This document shows, in pieces, positions 1 to 9,590 of a stretch of DNA of 46,284 bases. Position 1 is the first letter of the stretch. Each line of letters begins with the position of its first letter. Under the pieces are notes generated by a model. That model did no database searches. It was not told where the DNA came from and saw only the letters and a program-made list of their open reading frames with translations. Origin of the DNA: Thermoplasmata archaeon (lineage in GTDB: Archaea; Thermoplasmatota; Thermoplasmata; Halarchaeoplasmatales; Halarchaeoplasmataceae); assembly GCA_003551675.1 (NCBI GenBank), contig PUNG01000071.1:1-46284 (forward strand), given 5' to 3'. The position numbers and the translations under genes are program-made.

Positions 1-2
1 AC

Positions 3-326
3 GTCTATGCAGAAGTGAACAATCCACTAGGCGAAGAAGTAGTCATGGTCGTGACGGTCTATGAAGACGATGGAGACCAACGGCACCAGTGGGAAGAAAC
101 TATAGAAGCGGAAGGAACAGGTGTGATAGATAATAGTAGAGACGACCATGTTGATAATTGGGAACCGGGTGACTATGAAGTAGAGCTGGTGGTAAATGAC
201 TACATCGATGAAAGCATCGACGTCACGGTAGAAGAGGATGACGACGATACACCTGGATTCACAACTATACTCCTGGTCCTTGCTGTAGTGGTCGCAGTTA
301 TAGTGTATCGAAAGAAAAGGTTTTGA
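3..326 (+). CDS. C-terminal part of a secreted/surface protein with PGF-CTERM-like archaeosortase sorting signal (5' end outside window)
   Basis: Frame is open through the window start (VYAEVNNPLGEE...); ends with acidic stretch DDDDTPGF, a hydrophobic TM segment (TTILLVLAVVVAVIV) and basic YRKKRF, i.e. PGF-TM-basic tail. Confidence 0.75.
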   Translation, partial: VYAEVNNPLGEEVVMVVTVYEDDGDQRHQWEETIEAEGTGVIDNSRDDHVDNWEPGDYEVELVVNDYIDESIDVTVEEDDDDTPGFTTILLVLAVVVAVIVYRKKRF

Positions 327-331
327 CGAGA

Positions 332-1027
332 TCACTCTGAAGGTGTAGTTCCGCTGAAAAACACGGAATGTCCCGGAAGAACGACGTTGAGTTCTACTTC
401 GACCTCGTAATCCGTCTCTTTCTCTATACCTTTAAAGGTTCTGGAGATCGAGAACCATCCTGTTTCTCCGACCTCTATGAATTCATAAGACATATCGGCA
501 TCCATGGCTTGTTGTTTATCGGCAGTGGTGAAATTGACCATAGGGCCGTCGAATCTCAGTGGGAGGTCACCCGTGTTTTCGATCTTGATCTCGTCCACGA
601 AGACCTCGACGTCGGAATTCACTTCGTATCCTACCTTATGATCCAAAAGTTCGATCTCGGCGGACTGGAAGACTTTTGAGTACTCACTGAGAACATCGCC
701 GTCCTTCTCCGCCACAGCGGTATATTCTCCTCCTTCTGCCTGGGGTATCGCCATTTCGACTTCGGTGGCTGAACTGTTCTCTATCTCTCTGGTATGATCC
801 TCTGGTACTCTAGGCCCGTCTAAAGTCAAAGAAAACTCCGTATCGGTTTCGAATTCGACGGTGACGTGATAATTGGGCATGCCGCCGGTATCTTCCGTTC
901 CCTCTTTCATCCATATCGAGATGTCTTTGATCTCGGCCCCACCTTCGGTCTCTTGGACCACACATCCTGAAAAAGCTGTAGATGTTAATAAAACCAGCAT
1001 CACGATACCGAACATCTTCCCTTTCAT
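332..1027 (-). CDS. Predicted lipoprotein, function unknown
   Basis: 231 aa ORF; signal peptide MKGKMFGIVMLVLLTSTAFSGC with lipobox-like FSGC. Confidence 0.7.
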   Translation of the reverse strand: MKGKMFGIVMLVLLTSTAFSGCVVQETEGGAEIKDISIWMKEGTEDTGGMPNYHVTVEFETDTEFSLTLDGPRVPEDHTREIENSSATEVEMAIPQAEGGEYTAVAEKDGDVLSEYSKVFQSAEIELLDHKVGYEVNSDVEVFVDEIKIENTGDLPLRFDGPMVNFTTADKQQAMDADMSYEFIEVGETGWFSISRTFKGIEKETDYEVEVELNVVLPGHSVFFSGTTPSE

Positions 1028-1131
1028 ATCATCACGAAGGAGATAAGTATTATTAAGAGATATATTTTTTGCTATATAGAGATCTACTCTTCAAAACAAT
1101 TCTAAACGTACTAAACCACAAACATTTCACT

Positions 1132-2910
1132 CTACATCCTATGATGTTGATCCATGAAAGACTCGAAAGATGCCAAGAACATGGTATACTGACTCGGAGA
1201 TGCATCTACTTTTCCGGCGAACGAATCCATGGATCTTTCATACTTTTCTTTAAAGGTCTTCTCACCCGTCATATCCGAAAGATATACTAGGTCCAGTGAT
1301 GCGATGGAATTTCCAGAGGGGTAGGCTCCGTCGCGAACCGGTTTTTTACGTAAAGGCAGTTCATCCGACGAGGTAAAATAAAATCCGCCGTTCTCATCAT
1401 CCCAAAACTTGTCTATCATCGATCTTGATAAATCCTCGGCTTCATCAAGGTAGGATCTTTTTTCACTAGCCCTATCCATCTCCAATAGTGCCCAAACGAG
1501 ATATGCGTAGTCGTCTAACATACCTTGTATCCCTGCTTCACCCTGTATATACCTGTGATATAAGTCCGAACCGTCCTTGGATCTCGACAGAACGAACTCT
1601 AGATTTTTTTTCGCCGCTTTAAAAATTCTTTTATCATCTAATACCTTAGAAGCTCTTGCTAAGGCGGCTATCATCAACCCGTTCCAGTCCGTTAATATCT
1701 TCTTGTCTTTACCCGGAGGTTTTCTTTTCTTCCTCTCCTGGTACAACCGCTCCTTCATCTCCTCCACTCCTTCTATATCAACATCTTTAGATAAGTAGAG
1801 CACGTTCTTACCGGTCTTTTTTCCAGTAGATTCTTCCCGGTAATTACCTCTAGATTTAACGTTGAAAGCTTTTTTGAATCCTTTCGACCGGCCTCCAAGT
1901 ATTTTATCTATTTCATCCTCGGACCAAGTGTAATATTTTCCCTCTTCCCCGTCGACATCGGCGTCTTCAGAAGAGAAAAACCCGCCTTCTTTTGACTGCA
2001 AGTCTCTTAGAACATATTGGATGGTATCTTTTACCGTTTTCCTGTATCTCTCCTTCCTGGTGATCTTAAAAGCATCTGAATAGGCAAGGATCAACATGGC
2101 CTGGTCGTAAAGCATCTTCTCAAAATGAGGTAGTTTCCACCGTCGGTCCGTAGAGTACCTATGGAACCCGTATCCTATATGGTCGTAGATACCGCCGTTC
2201 CTCATGGCATCTAGAGTTCTCGTCGCCATCTCCAACGCTTTTCTTTCTCCCGTGGATCCGTAGAAACGCAGCAGGAACAGTAGATTGTGAGGGGATGGAA
2301 ACTTCGGGGCGGTACCAAAGCCAGGATATCTTTCATCGAAAGTCGTCTTGAGATGAGTATAAGCTCTATACGATGTTGAGCTGTCCATGGTTCCCGACTT
2401 CTTTTCTCTTCCTTCAAGAGAAGAGATGATTTTTTCACTTCTAGACAAAATTATTTCTCTCTGGTTCTCCCACCGATCTTTCAGTTCCTTTATCAGTTCT
2501 TTGAGGCCGATACGACCGTATCTTCTCTCCTTCGGGATGTAAGTGGCTGCATAAAACGGCTTTTTGTCAGGAGTTATAACAACATTCAGAGGCCATCCTC
2601 CGGATCCTGTCATCGCTCTAGCCACGTCCATGTAAACCATGTCCACGTCCGGTCTTTCCTCCTTATCTACTTTGATCGAAACGAAGGTCTGGTTCATGAG
2701 TTCCGCCACTTCTTCGTCTTCAAAGGATTCATGCGCCATCACATGACACCAGTGGCATGATGAATAACCTATGGAAAGGAATATAGGTTTGTCTTCCGAC
2801 CTTGCCTTTTTAAAGGCTTCTTCATTCCAGGGATACCAGTCCACAGGATTGTCCGCATGCTGTCTCAAGTACCGGCTCTTCTCACCCGCTAGATGGTTTT
2901 TTTCACCCAT
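1132..2910 (-). CDS. DUF255/thioredoxin-domain protein (YyaL / SPATA20 family)
   Basis: 592 aa; [74 protein letters not shown] are hallmark motifs of the family. Confidence 0.93.
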   Translation of the reverse strand: MGEKNHLAGEKSRYLRQHADNPVDWYPWNEEAFKKARSEDKPIFLSIGYSSCHWCHVMAHESFEDEEVAELMNQTFVSIKVDKEERPDVDMVYMDVARAMTGSGGWPLNVVITPDKKPFYAATYIPKERRYGRIGLKELIKELKDRWENQREIILSRSEKIISSLEGREKKSGTMDSSTSYRAYTHLKTTFDERYPGFGTAPKFPSPHNLLFLLRFYGSTGERKALEMATRTLDAMRNGGIYDHIGYGFHRYSTDRRWKLPHFEKMLYDQAMLILAYSDAFKITRKERYRKTVKDTIQYVLRDLQSKEGGFFSSEDADVDGEEGKYYTWSEDEIDKILGGRSKGFKKAFNVKSRGNYREESTGKKTGKNVLYLSKDVDIEGVEEMKERLYQERKKRKPPGKDKKILTDWNGLMIAALARASKVLDDKRIFKAAKKNLEFVLSRSKDGSDLYHRYIQGEAGIQGMLDDYAYLVWALLEMDRASEKRSYLDEAEDLSRSMIDKFWDDENGGFYFTSSDELPLRKKPVRDGAYPSGNSIASLDLVYLSDMTGEKTFKEKYERSMDSFAGKVDASPSQYTMFLASFESFMDQHHRM

Positions 2911-3150
2911 GGCCTTTGAACAAACTTTCTATTAATAAATGCTTTGTGTCTGATCGTAGAGGATTTTTGTATACACGATCTGTTCGTAGGCTGTCCGTGC
3001 TACCTTTTCATCCTTATCTTTATAGATTTTAACCTTTTTTGGATCCCACCACAGACCGTTGCGAAGGACCTTCGGTCAGCGATCCCTACATTTTCCAGAT
3101 AACAAAAGATACTAATCACACTTCATACTTCTTCAAAACGGGTACTTTCC

Positions 3151-3741
3151 ATGACGAAATTATATTACGGTATCGAGGATGAAGACGGCAATATCCCGGG
3201 GAACGTGATAGAGGAAGATGGATCGGTATCTTCATTTCTTATCCCTTCCGAAGAGCTCTCTGATAGAAAAAAACCCGGTGAGATGGAGATCGAAGAAGAA
3301 GATCTAGAAGAGGCATCGGAGATCGATCCTTCCGAGTATCTCGTCAAAGAGTGGAGCCATGGAAAAGCCAAACGGATATACTCGGGTCTGATCGGAAGTA
3401 TTGACGATGAATGGAAGGAAGTGGATTCCATAGAGGTCTATGGAGACGGTGCGATATATGCCGACGGGGAGAAGATCAAGGGAGAATTCACCGCTACCCA
3501 AGGGTCGACTGTATTGATAAGAGACGTTCAGGACGTGGCTGAAAGAACGGATGAAGAGATGGAGAGGGAATACTTCCGATGTCTGCGATGTGAGAAAGAA
3601 GTCAGATCATACAGAGCTATAGAGGATTCGGTTCCAGACGAGTGGCTCATCGGTCCCAAGGATGAAGACATCGAAAGGAATCCGGAGAGAAAAGACCATG
3701 GTATAGTGTTGAAAGGGATATGTCCCGAGTGTGCGGAGTGA
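3151..3741 (+). CDS. Hypothetical acidic protein with C-terminal zinc-ribbon-like CxxC...CxxC
   Basis: 196 aa ORF; CLRCEKEV ... CPECAE; intact and preceded by a long non-coding region. Confidence 0.6.
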   Translation: MTKLYYGIEDEDGNIPGNVIEEDGSVSSFLIPSEELSDRKKPGEMEIEEEDLEEASEIDPSEYLVKEWSHGKAKRIYSGLIGSIDDEWKEVDSIEVYGDGAIYADGEKIKGEFTATQGSTVLIRDVQDVAERTDEEMEREYFRCLRCEKEVRSYRAIEDSVPDEWLIGPKDEDIERNPERKDHGIVLKGICPECAE

Positions 3742-3762
3742 CGTTCTGAAGAAACTGAGAGG

Positions 3763-3779
3763 AAGACGGGACCCGTCTT
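3763..3779. terminator. Inverted repeat between convergent genes
   Basis: AAGACG-GGACC-CGTCTT between the ends of the 3151-3741(+) and 3783-4622(-) ORFs. Confidence 0.45.
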
Positions 3780-3782
3780 AAC

Positions 3783-4622
3783 TCATCCCGATCCTCTGAA
3801 TTCCGTGAACCATCTCTCCGAAAGATCGACGGCGTCTTTGATCGAAAAATATTTACAGTCGGCCGATCCGACCTTGAACTCTTCTACCGTACATTCTTTT
3901 TCGAATTCTTTCCCCACCTTCTCGAACTGGTCGTCCCTGTATTTTATGTCTTTGAACTCTTTCCAGACTTTCCTGCCCTTATCCTTGACGGAACTCCCTT
4001 CTGTCCGTTTTTCAGCGCCCGGCGCGAGGTTCTCCCCGAGGTGGAAACACGTGTTCCTATCGTGACCCACTCCTATCAATAGTACATATGCATCCAGATC
4101 GTAAAGGCGCTGAAGTGGCGAATCCTTCCCGAACGGAAGATCGAGAGGATGATCCTCGACGATCAGATCGGCGTTAGGACCTTTGGCTGCGAAAGATACC
4201 ACGGGATGATAGCTCCTTTTGACTCCAGGCCATTTTCTGAATACTTCCGGTATCTTACCGACGCGTCCCACAGGTGTTATCTCAGGATCGAAGGCGGGCA
4301 TCTCCTCTCTGATCGTATCCCACCAGGACTCCGGTACGGGAGGATTTTCCCAGCTCGACGGGTCTGAATGGCCGCCTGTAAAAGTGGGCATCACGAGCGT
4401 GCCGGAAGAGAGTGTTTGAAGAAGAGCTTTGATGACCGCCACCGGTCCACCGCAGACCCAACCGATAGAACTCAGAGAGGAATGCACTAACAGGTCGCTC
4501 TCCCTGTCGATACCTCCATCTAAAAGATCCATTTTGATGCTTTTCACCGTCCTGGGACGATCGGTCTCTTCCACTGATCTTTTCTCATCCATACTGTTCA
4601 CACTCACTGTTTTCCTTTTCAT
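3783..4622 (-). CDS. Aminoglycoside 3-N-acetyltransferase (AAC(3))-family protein
   Basis: LLVHSSLSSIGWVCGGPVAVIKALL, GTLVMPTFTGGHSDPSSW, ITPVGRVGKIPEVFRKWPGVKRSYHPVVSFAAKG, LLIGVGHDRNTCFHLGE motifs. Confidence 0.9.
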   Translation of the reverse strand: MKRKTVSVNSMDEKRSVEETDRPRTVKSIKMDLLDGGIDRESDLLVHSSLSSIGWVCGGPVAVIKALLQTLSSGTLVMPTFTGGHSDPSSWENPPVPESWWDTIREEMPAFDPEITPVGRVGKIPEVFRKWPGVKRSYHPVVSFAAKGPNADLIVEDHPLDLPFGKDSPLQRLYDLDAYVLLIGVGHDRNTCFHLGENLAPGAEKRTEGSSVKDKGRKVWKEFKDIKYRDDQFEKVGKEFEKECTVEEFKVGSADCKYFSIKDAVDLSERWFTEFRGSG

Positions 4623-4870
4623 ATATTTTTTTGCAATCCTCGCCCTTTTCTTGTAGAAGACTTACACGGCTTTTTCTGCCGGATACCGAAGCATCATGGG
4701 TATGATCATCCTATATTACTCAAATCCACCCGCAGATGTGGGATCCCTTTGGCGTATTCAGTCATATGATACATCAATACGTGAATAAATAAATTTTCTT
4801 CGTTCGATAGCGGATCGAAACGACTTAGACACAAAAAGTCTAAAAGGCTGCGGAACCTATAGTTACTAAA

Positions 4871-5248
4871 ATGGCATCAAAGAAAGAAGGCACTCTGTAC
4901 CTACTGGTCTTGATCTCGACCCCGTTCATCGTGTATTATATTCTAGCTGATGATTTACCAGGATATGATGGCTATTCTATCCGTACCCTCGGCATATGTT
5001 TTGTGAGCCTCCTCTCCGCTTTCGCCATGGCTTACCTCATCTACACGTTAGAGAAAAAATACTTCTCTAAGAGTATAGATTTTGAAGATATAGGAAAAGA
5101 ACCAAAACCCTCTAAAAAACACTCAAAGAAGAGCCGAACTCTGGACATCTTCGGCGGTAAAAACAGATGCGATACCTGCGGCACGGAGATGGAGTACAAA
5201 AAGAATATAGAGAGTTACTACTGCCCGGAGTGTCATGAGTACAAGTGA
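4871..5248 (+). CDS. Small membrane protein with C-terminal zinc ribbon
   Basis: 125 aa; two hydrophobic segments then CDTCGTEMEYKKNIESYYCPEC. Confidence 0.65.
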   Translation: MASKKEGTLYLLVLISTPFIVYYILADDLPGYDGYSIRTLGICFVSLLSAFAMAYLIYTLEKKYFSKSIDFEDIGKEPKPSKKHSKKSRTLDIFGGKNRCDTCGTEMEYKKNIESYYCPECHEYK

Positions 5249-5279
5249 TCTCTTCGTGGGTCATGAACCAGAGCTTTTA

Positions 5280-5295
5280 CTCAAGTTTCCTTGAG
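5280..5295. terminator. Hairpin between convergent genes
   Basis: CTCAAG-TTTC-CTTGAG followed downstream by a T-rich run (ATTTTTTAG). Confidence 0.45.
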
Positions 5296-5347
5296 CTGTT
5301 TCAACATCTATTTTTTAGTCCGCATGACCTTCGCCTCTAAATTTTAT
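5281..5347 (-). pseudogene. Decayed C-terminal remnant of a paralogue of the 7678-8142 redoxin/ATP10-like gene
   Basis: Minus strand encodes IKFRGEGHAD then, after an indel, KK*MLKQLKET*, matching IKFRGEGHADEEGKKEMLKQVKD of the intact gene; 30-nt exact match GTCCGCATGACCTTCGCCTCTAAATTTTAT in both copies. Confidence 0.75.
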
Positions 5348-6837
5348 CTACTCCTGAAAAAGAGATACAGCAGCATCGAACCCGCGATCAGATAGCTCAC
5401 CGGTATGCCGTAAAGGACCGGAAGGAGCAATAGGGGAAGAGCGATAGTACCGAAGGCCGCCACCACCAAGATCATGAGTAAGATGAATTTGAGGAAGTCG
5501 TTCGTGAAGCTGAAGTCCGGTATCCCGATCCTCTCGTCTTCATACCGGAATAGATAAGATAGACCGATAAACGAAGAGATCACTGGTAGAAGGAAGGCGT
5601 AAGGGATCGCTATCAACGTTCTTGGATCAAAGTAGGTACCCAGACCGACCAATCCAAGGCTCACCGTGATGGATATCATGGAGAGGGAGAGAATCTTGCT
5701 CAATATGTACGTCCTCTTTTTCAAGGGCAGTGTTTTCAGAAAATCCACAGATATCGTATCTAATGAGAGTATAGATTCTATGGCCATCAAGTTGAAGGCC
5801 GCCAACATGAATAGGTATCCGCTGGTTTCTAGTAGGGTCAGTCCATCCTCTTGAGCTGAAAAGAAGACCTGAGATATCACTATAAGGGCCGGTATCAGGA
5901 AACCGACCAACGAACTGGTCTTCCTGAACAGTATCTGGAAGTCCTTCACAAGTAGTGAACTGACGGCGCTCTTCGAGGACACGTCGTAATGGGTTTTTTT
6001 CTTCCTTATGGAGACCTCTTTTTTCTTCAGCAATCTTTTCCAGACTCGTTTTACGACGTATAGATAAAGAGGTATGATCAAAGCCAGATGTACGAGAAGG
6101 ATGATAAAATTTTGAATCGGATCGAATATAGCTCCAGCTGAGAGGGGATATATCACGGAGTATCTGAGTATCGTGTCGGCTCTAGCTATGAAGAGATCTT
6201 GAAGAAAATTCCATGCGAAAAATAGACCCATGAAAACGACCAGACCTACCACCTTCAGGACCGTCTTAAGAAGGTCTGAGCTATCTCCGCTGCCGAGTTT
6301 GAAACCGAATTCCGAGTAGACTATAAATCCGACGGTGTGCCCGATCAAGAAGCCCGTCATCACCCAAGCCGCTGCCAATATACCGTTGAGTGGATGAAAT
6401 ATCAACAGGTATATCACAGCGGGTAGAGCGAACGAGAGGAGCGGTATCAGATCAAAAGACAGTAACAGGCTCAACTGCTTGGAATGCAGGCCGACCGGCA
6501 GATCTTTTAAGGGTTCGAAGATCCCTAGAGAATCCAACCGAGCGCACTGGGACACGGTGTTGTAAAGAGCGAAGACGAAAGGTATCACAGCAACGGAGGT
6601 CATGACCGCCGCGATCACACCCTGCTCGTCAGCCATGAACATGGGTATCGAAAGCATCAGTCCGAATGGAAGGAAGAAAAACGATTGTTTCAGCATCTTT
6701 TTCTTCACGTTACTAGCTTCCTTTATCTTCTTTTTCAGTTCCTCCTCCCCTTTTATAGATGGATCCTTATCGGCTGCACGATACTGCATCTCTTTATAAA
6801 GGACCATCACTAGATCCAGATCTTTTTTATCTATCAT
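5344..6837 (-). CDS. ABC-2 type transporter permease
   Basis: 497 aa, about 10 or more hydrophobic segments; immediately downstream of an ABC ATPase gene. Confidence 0.8.
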   Translation of the reverse strand: MIDKKDLDLVMVLYKEMQYRAADKDPSIKGEEELKKKIKEASNVKKKMLKQSFFFLPFGLMLSIPMFMADEQGVIAAVMTSVAVIPFVFALYNTVSQCARLDSLGIFEPLKDLPVGLHSKQLSLLLSFDLIPLLSFALPAVIYLLIFHPLNGILAAAWVMTGFLIGHTVGFIVYSEFGFKLGSGDSSDLLKTVLKVVGLVVFMGLFFAWNFLQDLFIARADTILRYSVIYPLSAGAIFDPIQNFIILLVHLALIIPLYLYVVKRVWKRLLKKKEVSIRKKKTHYDVSSKSAVSSLLVKDFQILFRKTSSLVGFLIPALIVISQVFFSAQEDGLTLLETSGYLFMLAAFNLMAIESILSLDTISVDFLKTLPLKKRTYILSKILSLSMISITVSLGLVGLGTYFDPRTLIAIPYAFLLPVISSFIGLSYLFRYEDERIGIPDFSFTNDFLKFILLMILVVAAFGTIALPLLLLPVLYGIPVSYLIAGSMLLYLFFRSR

Positions 6838-7599
6838 CTACATAGAACCTCTTAAAGCGTTGATCACACGGCTGACCTCGGTCTCACTCTTCGTGAGTTT
6901 CAGGAACACGTCTTCCAGGTCCTTCTCGTGTGACTTTTCCTTCAACTCCTTCACAGTACCTTCCGTTATCAGTTCGCCTCCGGCTATCAATCCAACTCTA
7001 TCACAGATCATCTCCGCGAGAGGTAAGACGTGTGTGGAAAATATCATAGAGTTACCCTTCTCTTTCAACCTGAAAAGTATCTCTCTGAAGATCTTAGCCA
7101 TCTTTGGATCGAGTCCATTCATGGCCTCGTCCATTATGATGACCTCGGGATCGTGAAGTATAGCCGAGACTATCGAAACTTTCTGCTTGGTGCCAAAACT
7201 GAGTGAACCCACGTACTGGTTCATGTATTCTTCCAGTTCGAAAGCTTGAACTAGACGGTTCAATTTTATTCTGAGCTTCTTCTCTTCTATACCTCTTATG
7301 CTCCCGACCAGGTTGAAGAGTTCTATAGTGGTCAGACTCTCGAACATCTTCGGATTTTCGGGTATGAACCCAACGACCTTCTTCACCTCGATGGGATGTT
7401 CTTCCACGTCCAAACCCCGCACCTCCGCTCTACCGCTGGAAGGTTCGGTGATGCCGCTGAGGATCCTCATGGTGGTGGTTTTTCCGCTACCGTTGGGACC
7501 TAGAAGGCCGTATATCTCGCCTTCTTTCACCTCGAAAGTAAGGTCCTTCACCGCAGGTTTTTCTCCGTAATACTTGGTGAGTTTTTCTACCGAGATCAT
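6838..7599 (-). CDS. ABC transporter ATP-binding protein
   Basis: Walker A GPNGSGKTTT, signature SFGTKQKVSI (divergent), Walker B VIIMDEAMNGLDP. Confidence 0.95.
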   Translation of the reverse strand: MISVEKLTKYYGEKPAVKDLTFEVKEGEIYGLLGPNGSGKTTTMRILSGITEPSSGRAEVRGLDVEEHPIEVKKVVGFIPENPKMFESLTTIELFNLVGSIRGIEEKKLRIKLNRLVQAFELEEYMNQYVGSLSFGTKQKVSIVSAILHDPEVIIMDEAMNGLDPKMAKIFREILFRLKEKGNSMIFSTHVLPLAEMICDRVGLIAGGELITEGTVKELKEKSHEKDLEDVFLKLTKSETEVSRVINALRGSM

Positions 7600-7677
7600 C
7601 TTAACGCTCGGTATATGAAAAAAGATAAGTTAAATAAGTTTTGAGATAAGCAGAACAAAGATAACAAATCCAACGAG

Positions 7678-8142
7678 CTATCCCTGCTCGCAGACATCCT
7701 TTACCTGTTTCAACATCTCTTTTTTGCCTTCTTCGTCCGCATGACCTTCGCCTCTAAATTTTATGTTCCCCTCTTCGTCGACCAAAAAGACGTAGCCCAG
7801 ATCCGTGTCAACTATACCCAACTTTTCCTTGAACTCAGACGCGTCTCCGTAGTGAGTACCGACGAGATCATGCTTTTCTTCCGGGATACCGGATCTCATG
7901 CCCCTGTCTATGAATCCAGAGAATATCTTCCAAAGATCGCTTTCTATGATAGGGAGTTCGTAAACTTCCTTTCCCTGACACAGTTCTTCGAAGTGATCCA
8001 TCCAAGAGTCCAACATACTCTGGGCCTCTCTGACAAAAGCCACGCCGATCAATACGACTCTACCTTCAGCGTCATCCGGGAGTACCAATCTTTTCCCGGA
8101 TAACGTCTTAACCTCTATCTTGGGAAATTTTTTCTTGTACAT
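7678..8142 (-). CDS. Thioredoxin-fold/ATP10-like protein without CxxC
   Basis: VVLIGVAFVREAQSMLDSWMDHF ... LGYVFLVDEEGNIKFRGEGHADEE resembles redoxin/ATP10-type folds; no CxxC motif. Confidence 0.55.
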   Translation of the reverse strand: MYKKKFPKIEVKTLSGKRLVLPDDAEGRVVLIGVAFVREAQSMLDSWMDHFEELCQGKEVYELPIIESDLWKIFSGFIDRGMRSGIPEEKHDLVGTHYGDASEFKEKLGIVDTDLGYVFLVDEEGNIKFRGEGHADEEGKKEMLKQVKDVCEQG

Positions 8143-8183
8143 GATGATCACCTTATCCAAATCTCAAACATAGTAAGACTAGG

Positions 8184-8200
8184 TGATAACTATATTATCA
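8184..8200. promoter_or_regulatory. Inverted repeat in the divergent redoxin/msrA promoter region
   Basis: TGATAA-CTATA-TTATCA upstream of a TATA-like CTTATAAATA (about 8214). Confidence 0.35.
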
Positions 8201-8270
8201 AGCTTTTTAGTCACTTATAAATAGAAGGATAACAGTGTTAATAACAAGAGTCATAAAGTTTACCTTTACG

Positions 8271-8963
8271 ATGATAGCTTGGTTCTCTAAAAAAGATGGG
8301 GACGGATTAGTCACTGGAAAAGTTCCTCCGATAGATAAAGAAGCACCTGAAGAAACGAAAACCGCAACGTTCTCTATGGGATGTTTCTGGGGGCCGGACG
8401 CCCTCTTCGGTTCAAAAAACGGTGTGGTCAGGACACGAGTGGGATACACAGGGGGCAGCAAAGAAAACCCCACTTACAGGAGTCTAGGAGACCATACCGA
8501 GACCATCCAGATGGATTACGACCCGGAGAAGATCACTTATAGAGAGCTGCTCGAGATCTTTTGGAACGATCACGATCCTACCATGGGAAAAACGATCCAA
8601 TACAGATCCATGATATCTTTACACGATGAAGAACAAAAGAGATATGCCATGAGATCTAAAGAGCATCTGCGGAAAAAACTCGATAAAGAAGTGAAGACCG
8701 TCATGGTAGCTCACTCGAATTTTTACCCGGCCGAAGACTATCATCAAAAGTACAAACTCAGAAGGAACTCTTGGTTATACGAAGCATTCAGGTCCATCTA
8801 TCCCGACATACACGACTTCGTGGATTCTACCGCGGTCGCTAGAGCTAACGGATTGGTGGATGGTAAAGGTAGGATCGACACGATAAACGAACTCGGTTTG
8901 AATGAAGAAGGAAAAGAGCTGCTGTATAAGATATGGAACAGATATAGAGGAGGCTATCTATGA
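8271..8963 (+). CDS. msrA: Peptide-methionine (S)-S-oxide reductase MsrA
   Basis: [54 protein letters not shown] motifs. Confidence 0.95.
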   Translation: MIAWFSKKDGDGLVTGKVPPIDKEAPEETKTATFSMGCFWGPDALFGSKNGVVRTRVGYTGGSKENPTYRSLGDHTETIQMDYDPEKITYRELLEIFWNDHDPTMGKTIQYRSMISLHDEEQKRYAMRSKEHLRKKLDKEVKTVMVAHSNFYPAEDYHQKYKLRRNSWLYEAFRSIYPDIHDFVDSTAVARANGLVDGKGRIDTINELGLNEEGKELLYKIWNRYRGGYL

Positions 8964-9409
8964 ATAAAAAGATCAAAAAACCGTCGGATGAAGAATTGAA
9001 GAAGAAACTAACGGACGAACAGTACCGGGTCACGCAGAAGAAAGGAACGGAGCCCGCCTTCAGAAACGAATACTGGGATAACGATGAAGAAGGTATTTAC
9101 GTGGACGTTGTCTCCGGAGAAGTACTCTTCAGCTCCAAGGACAAGTTCAGAGCCGGGTGTGGATGGCCCAGTTTCAGTAAACCGTTAGAAGATGAAAACA
9201 TAGTCACTAGAAAAGAGAGCGGTCTTTTCGATAACAGAATAGAAGTAGTCAGTAAACATGCCGGTTCCCACCTCGGGCATGTTTTTGAAGACGGGCCGCC
9301 TCCCACGGGAAAGCGATACTGTATGAACTCCGCTTCGCTCAGATTCATACCTAAAGAAGATATGGAGGAAGAGGGTTACCAAAAATACCTGGATATATTT
9401 GAAGACTAG
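8960..9409 (+). CDS. msrB: Peptide-methionine (R)-S-oxide reductase MsrB
   Basis: [43 protein letters not shown]; overlaps the msrA stop codon. Confidence 0.95.
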   Translation: MNKKIKKPSDEELKKKLTDEQYRVTQKKGTEPAFRNEYWDNDEEGIYVDVVSGEVLFSSKDKFRAGCGWPSFSKPLEDENIVTRKESGLFDNRIEVVSKHAGSHLGHVFEDGPPPTGKRYCMNSASLRFIPKEDMEEEGYQKYLDIFED

Positions 9410-9490
9410 ATAGTGGCCACGTATCATGGTGCCTTGAAGGCTGAAGAAGCAGTGGGTCATCTGTGAAAAGATACAAAGGGTGGGCACCAA

Positions 9491-9505
9491 AATGTTTAAA
9501 TACAA
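9491..9505 (+). promoter_or_regulatory. BRE/TATA-like promoter of the L1-L10-L12 operon
   Basis: CCAAAATGTTTAAATAC about 90 nt before the L1 GTG; spacing allows a TSS near 9520. Confidence 0.5.
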
Positions 9506-9528
9506 ACTTTCTTTGTGAATGGTTCATA

Positions 9529-9579
9529 CCTGTAGGAGGAAACCACCTGGGTTTTCTCAGGTTCCGCATTTACTACAGG
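9529..9579 (+). promoter_or_regulatory. Candidate structured leader of the L1 operon
   Basis: Inverted repeats CCTGTAG (9529-9535)/CTACAGG (9573-9579) enclosing ACCTG/CAGGT (9545-9549/9558-9562); the outer 3' arm overlaps the SD AGGAGG of L1. Confidence 0.4.
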
Positions 9580-9590
9580 AGGTTATCAAC

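Noticed and set aside
3783-4622. AAC(3)-family gene as an antibiotic-resistance gene
   Set aside because: Family membership is clear, but archaeal homologues are widespread and substrate is unknown; no resistance claim is justified.
9519-9590. N-terminal extension of L1 in the ORF track (MVHTCRRKPPGFSQVPHLLQEVIN)
   Set aside because: The GTG at 9591 has a strong SD (AGGAGG) and gives the normal L1 N-terminus; the upstream stretch is better explained as leader.
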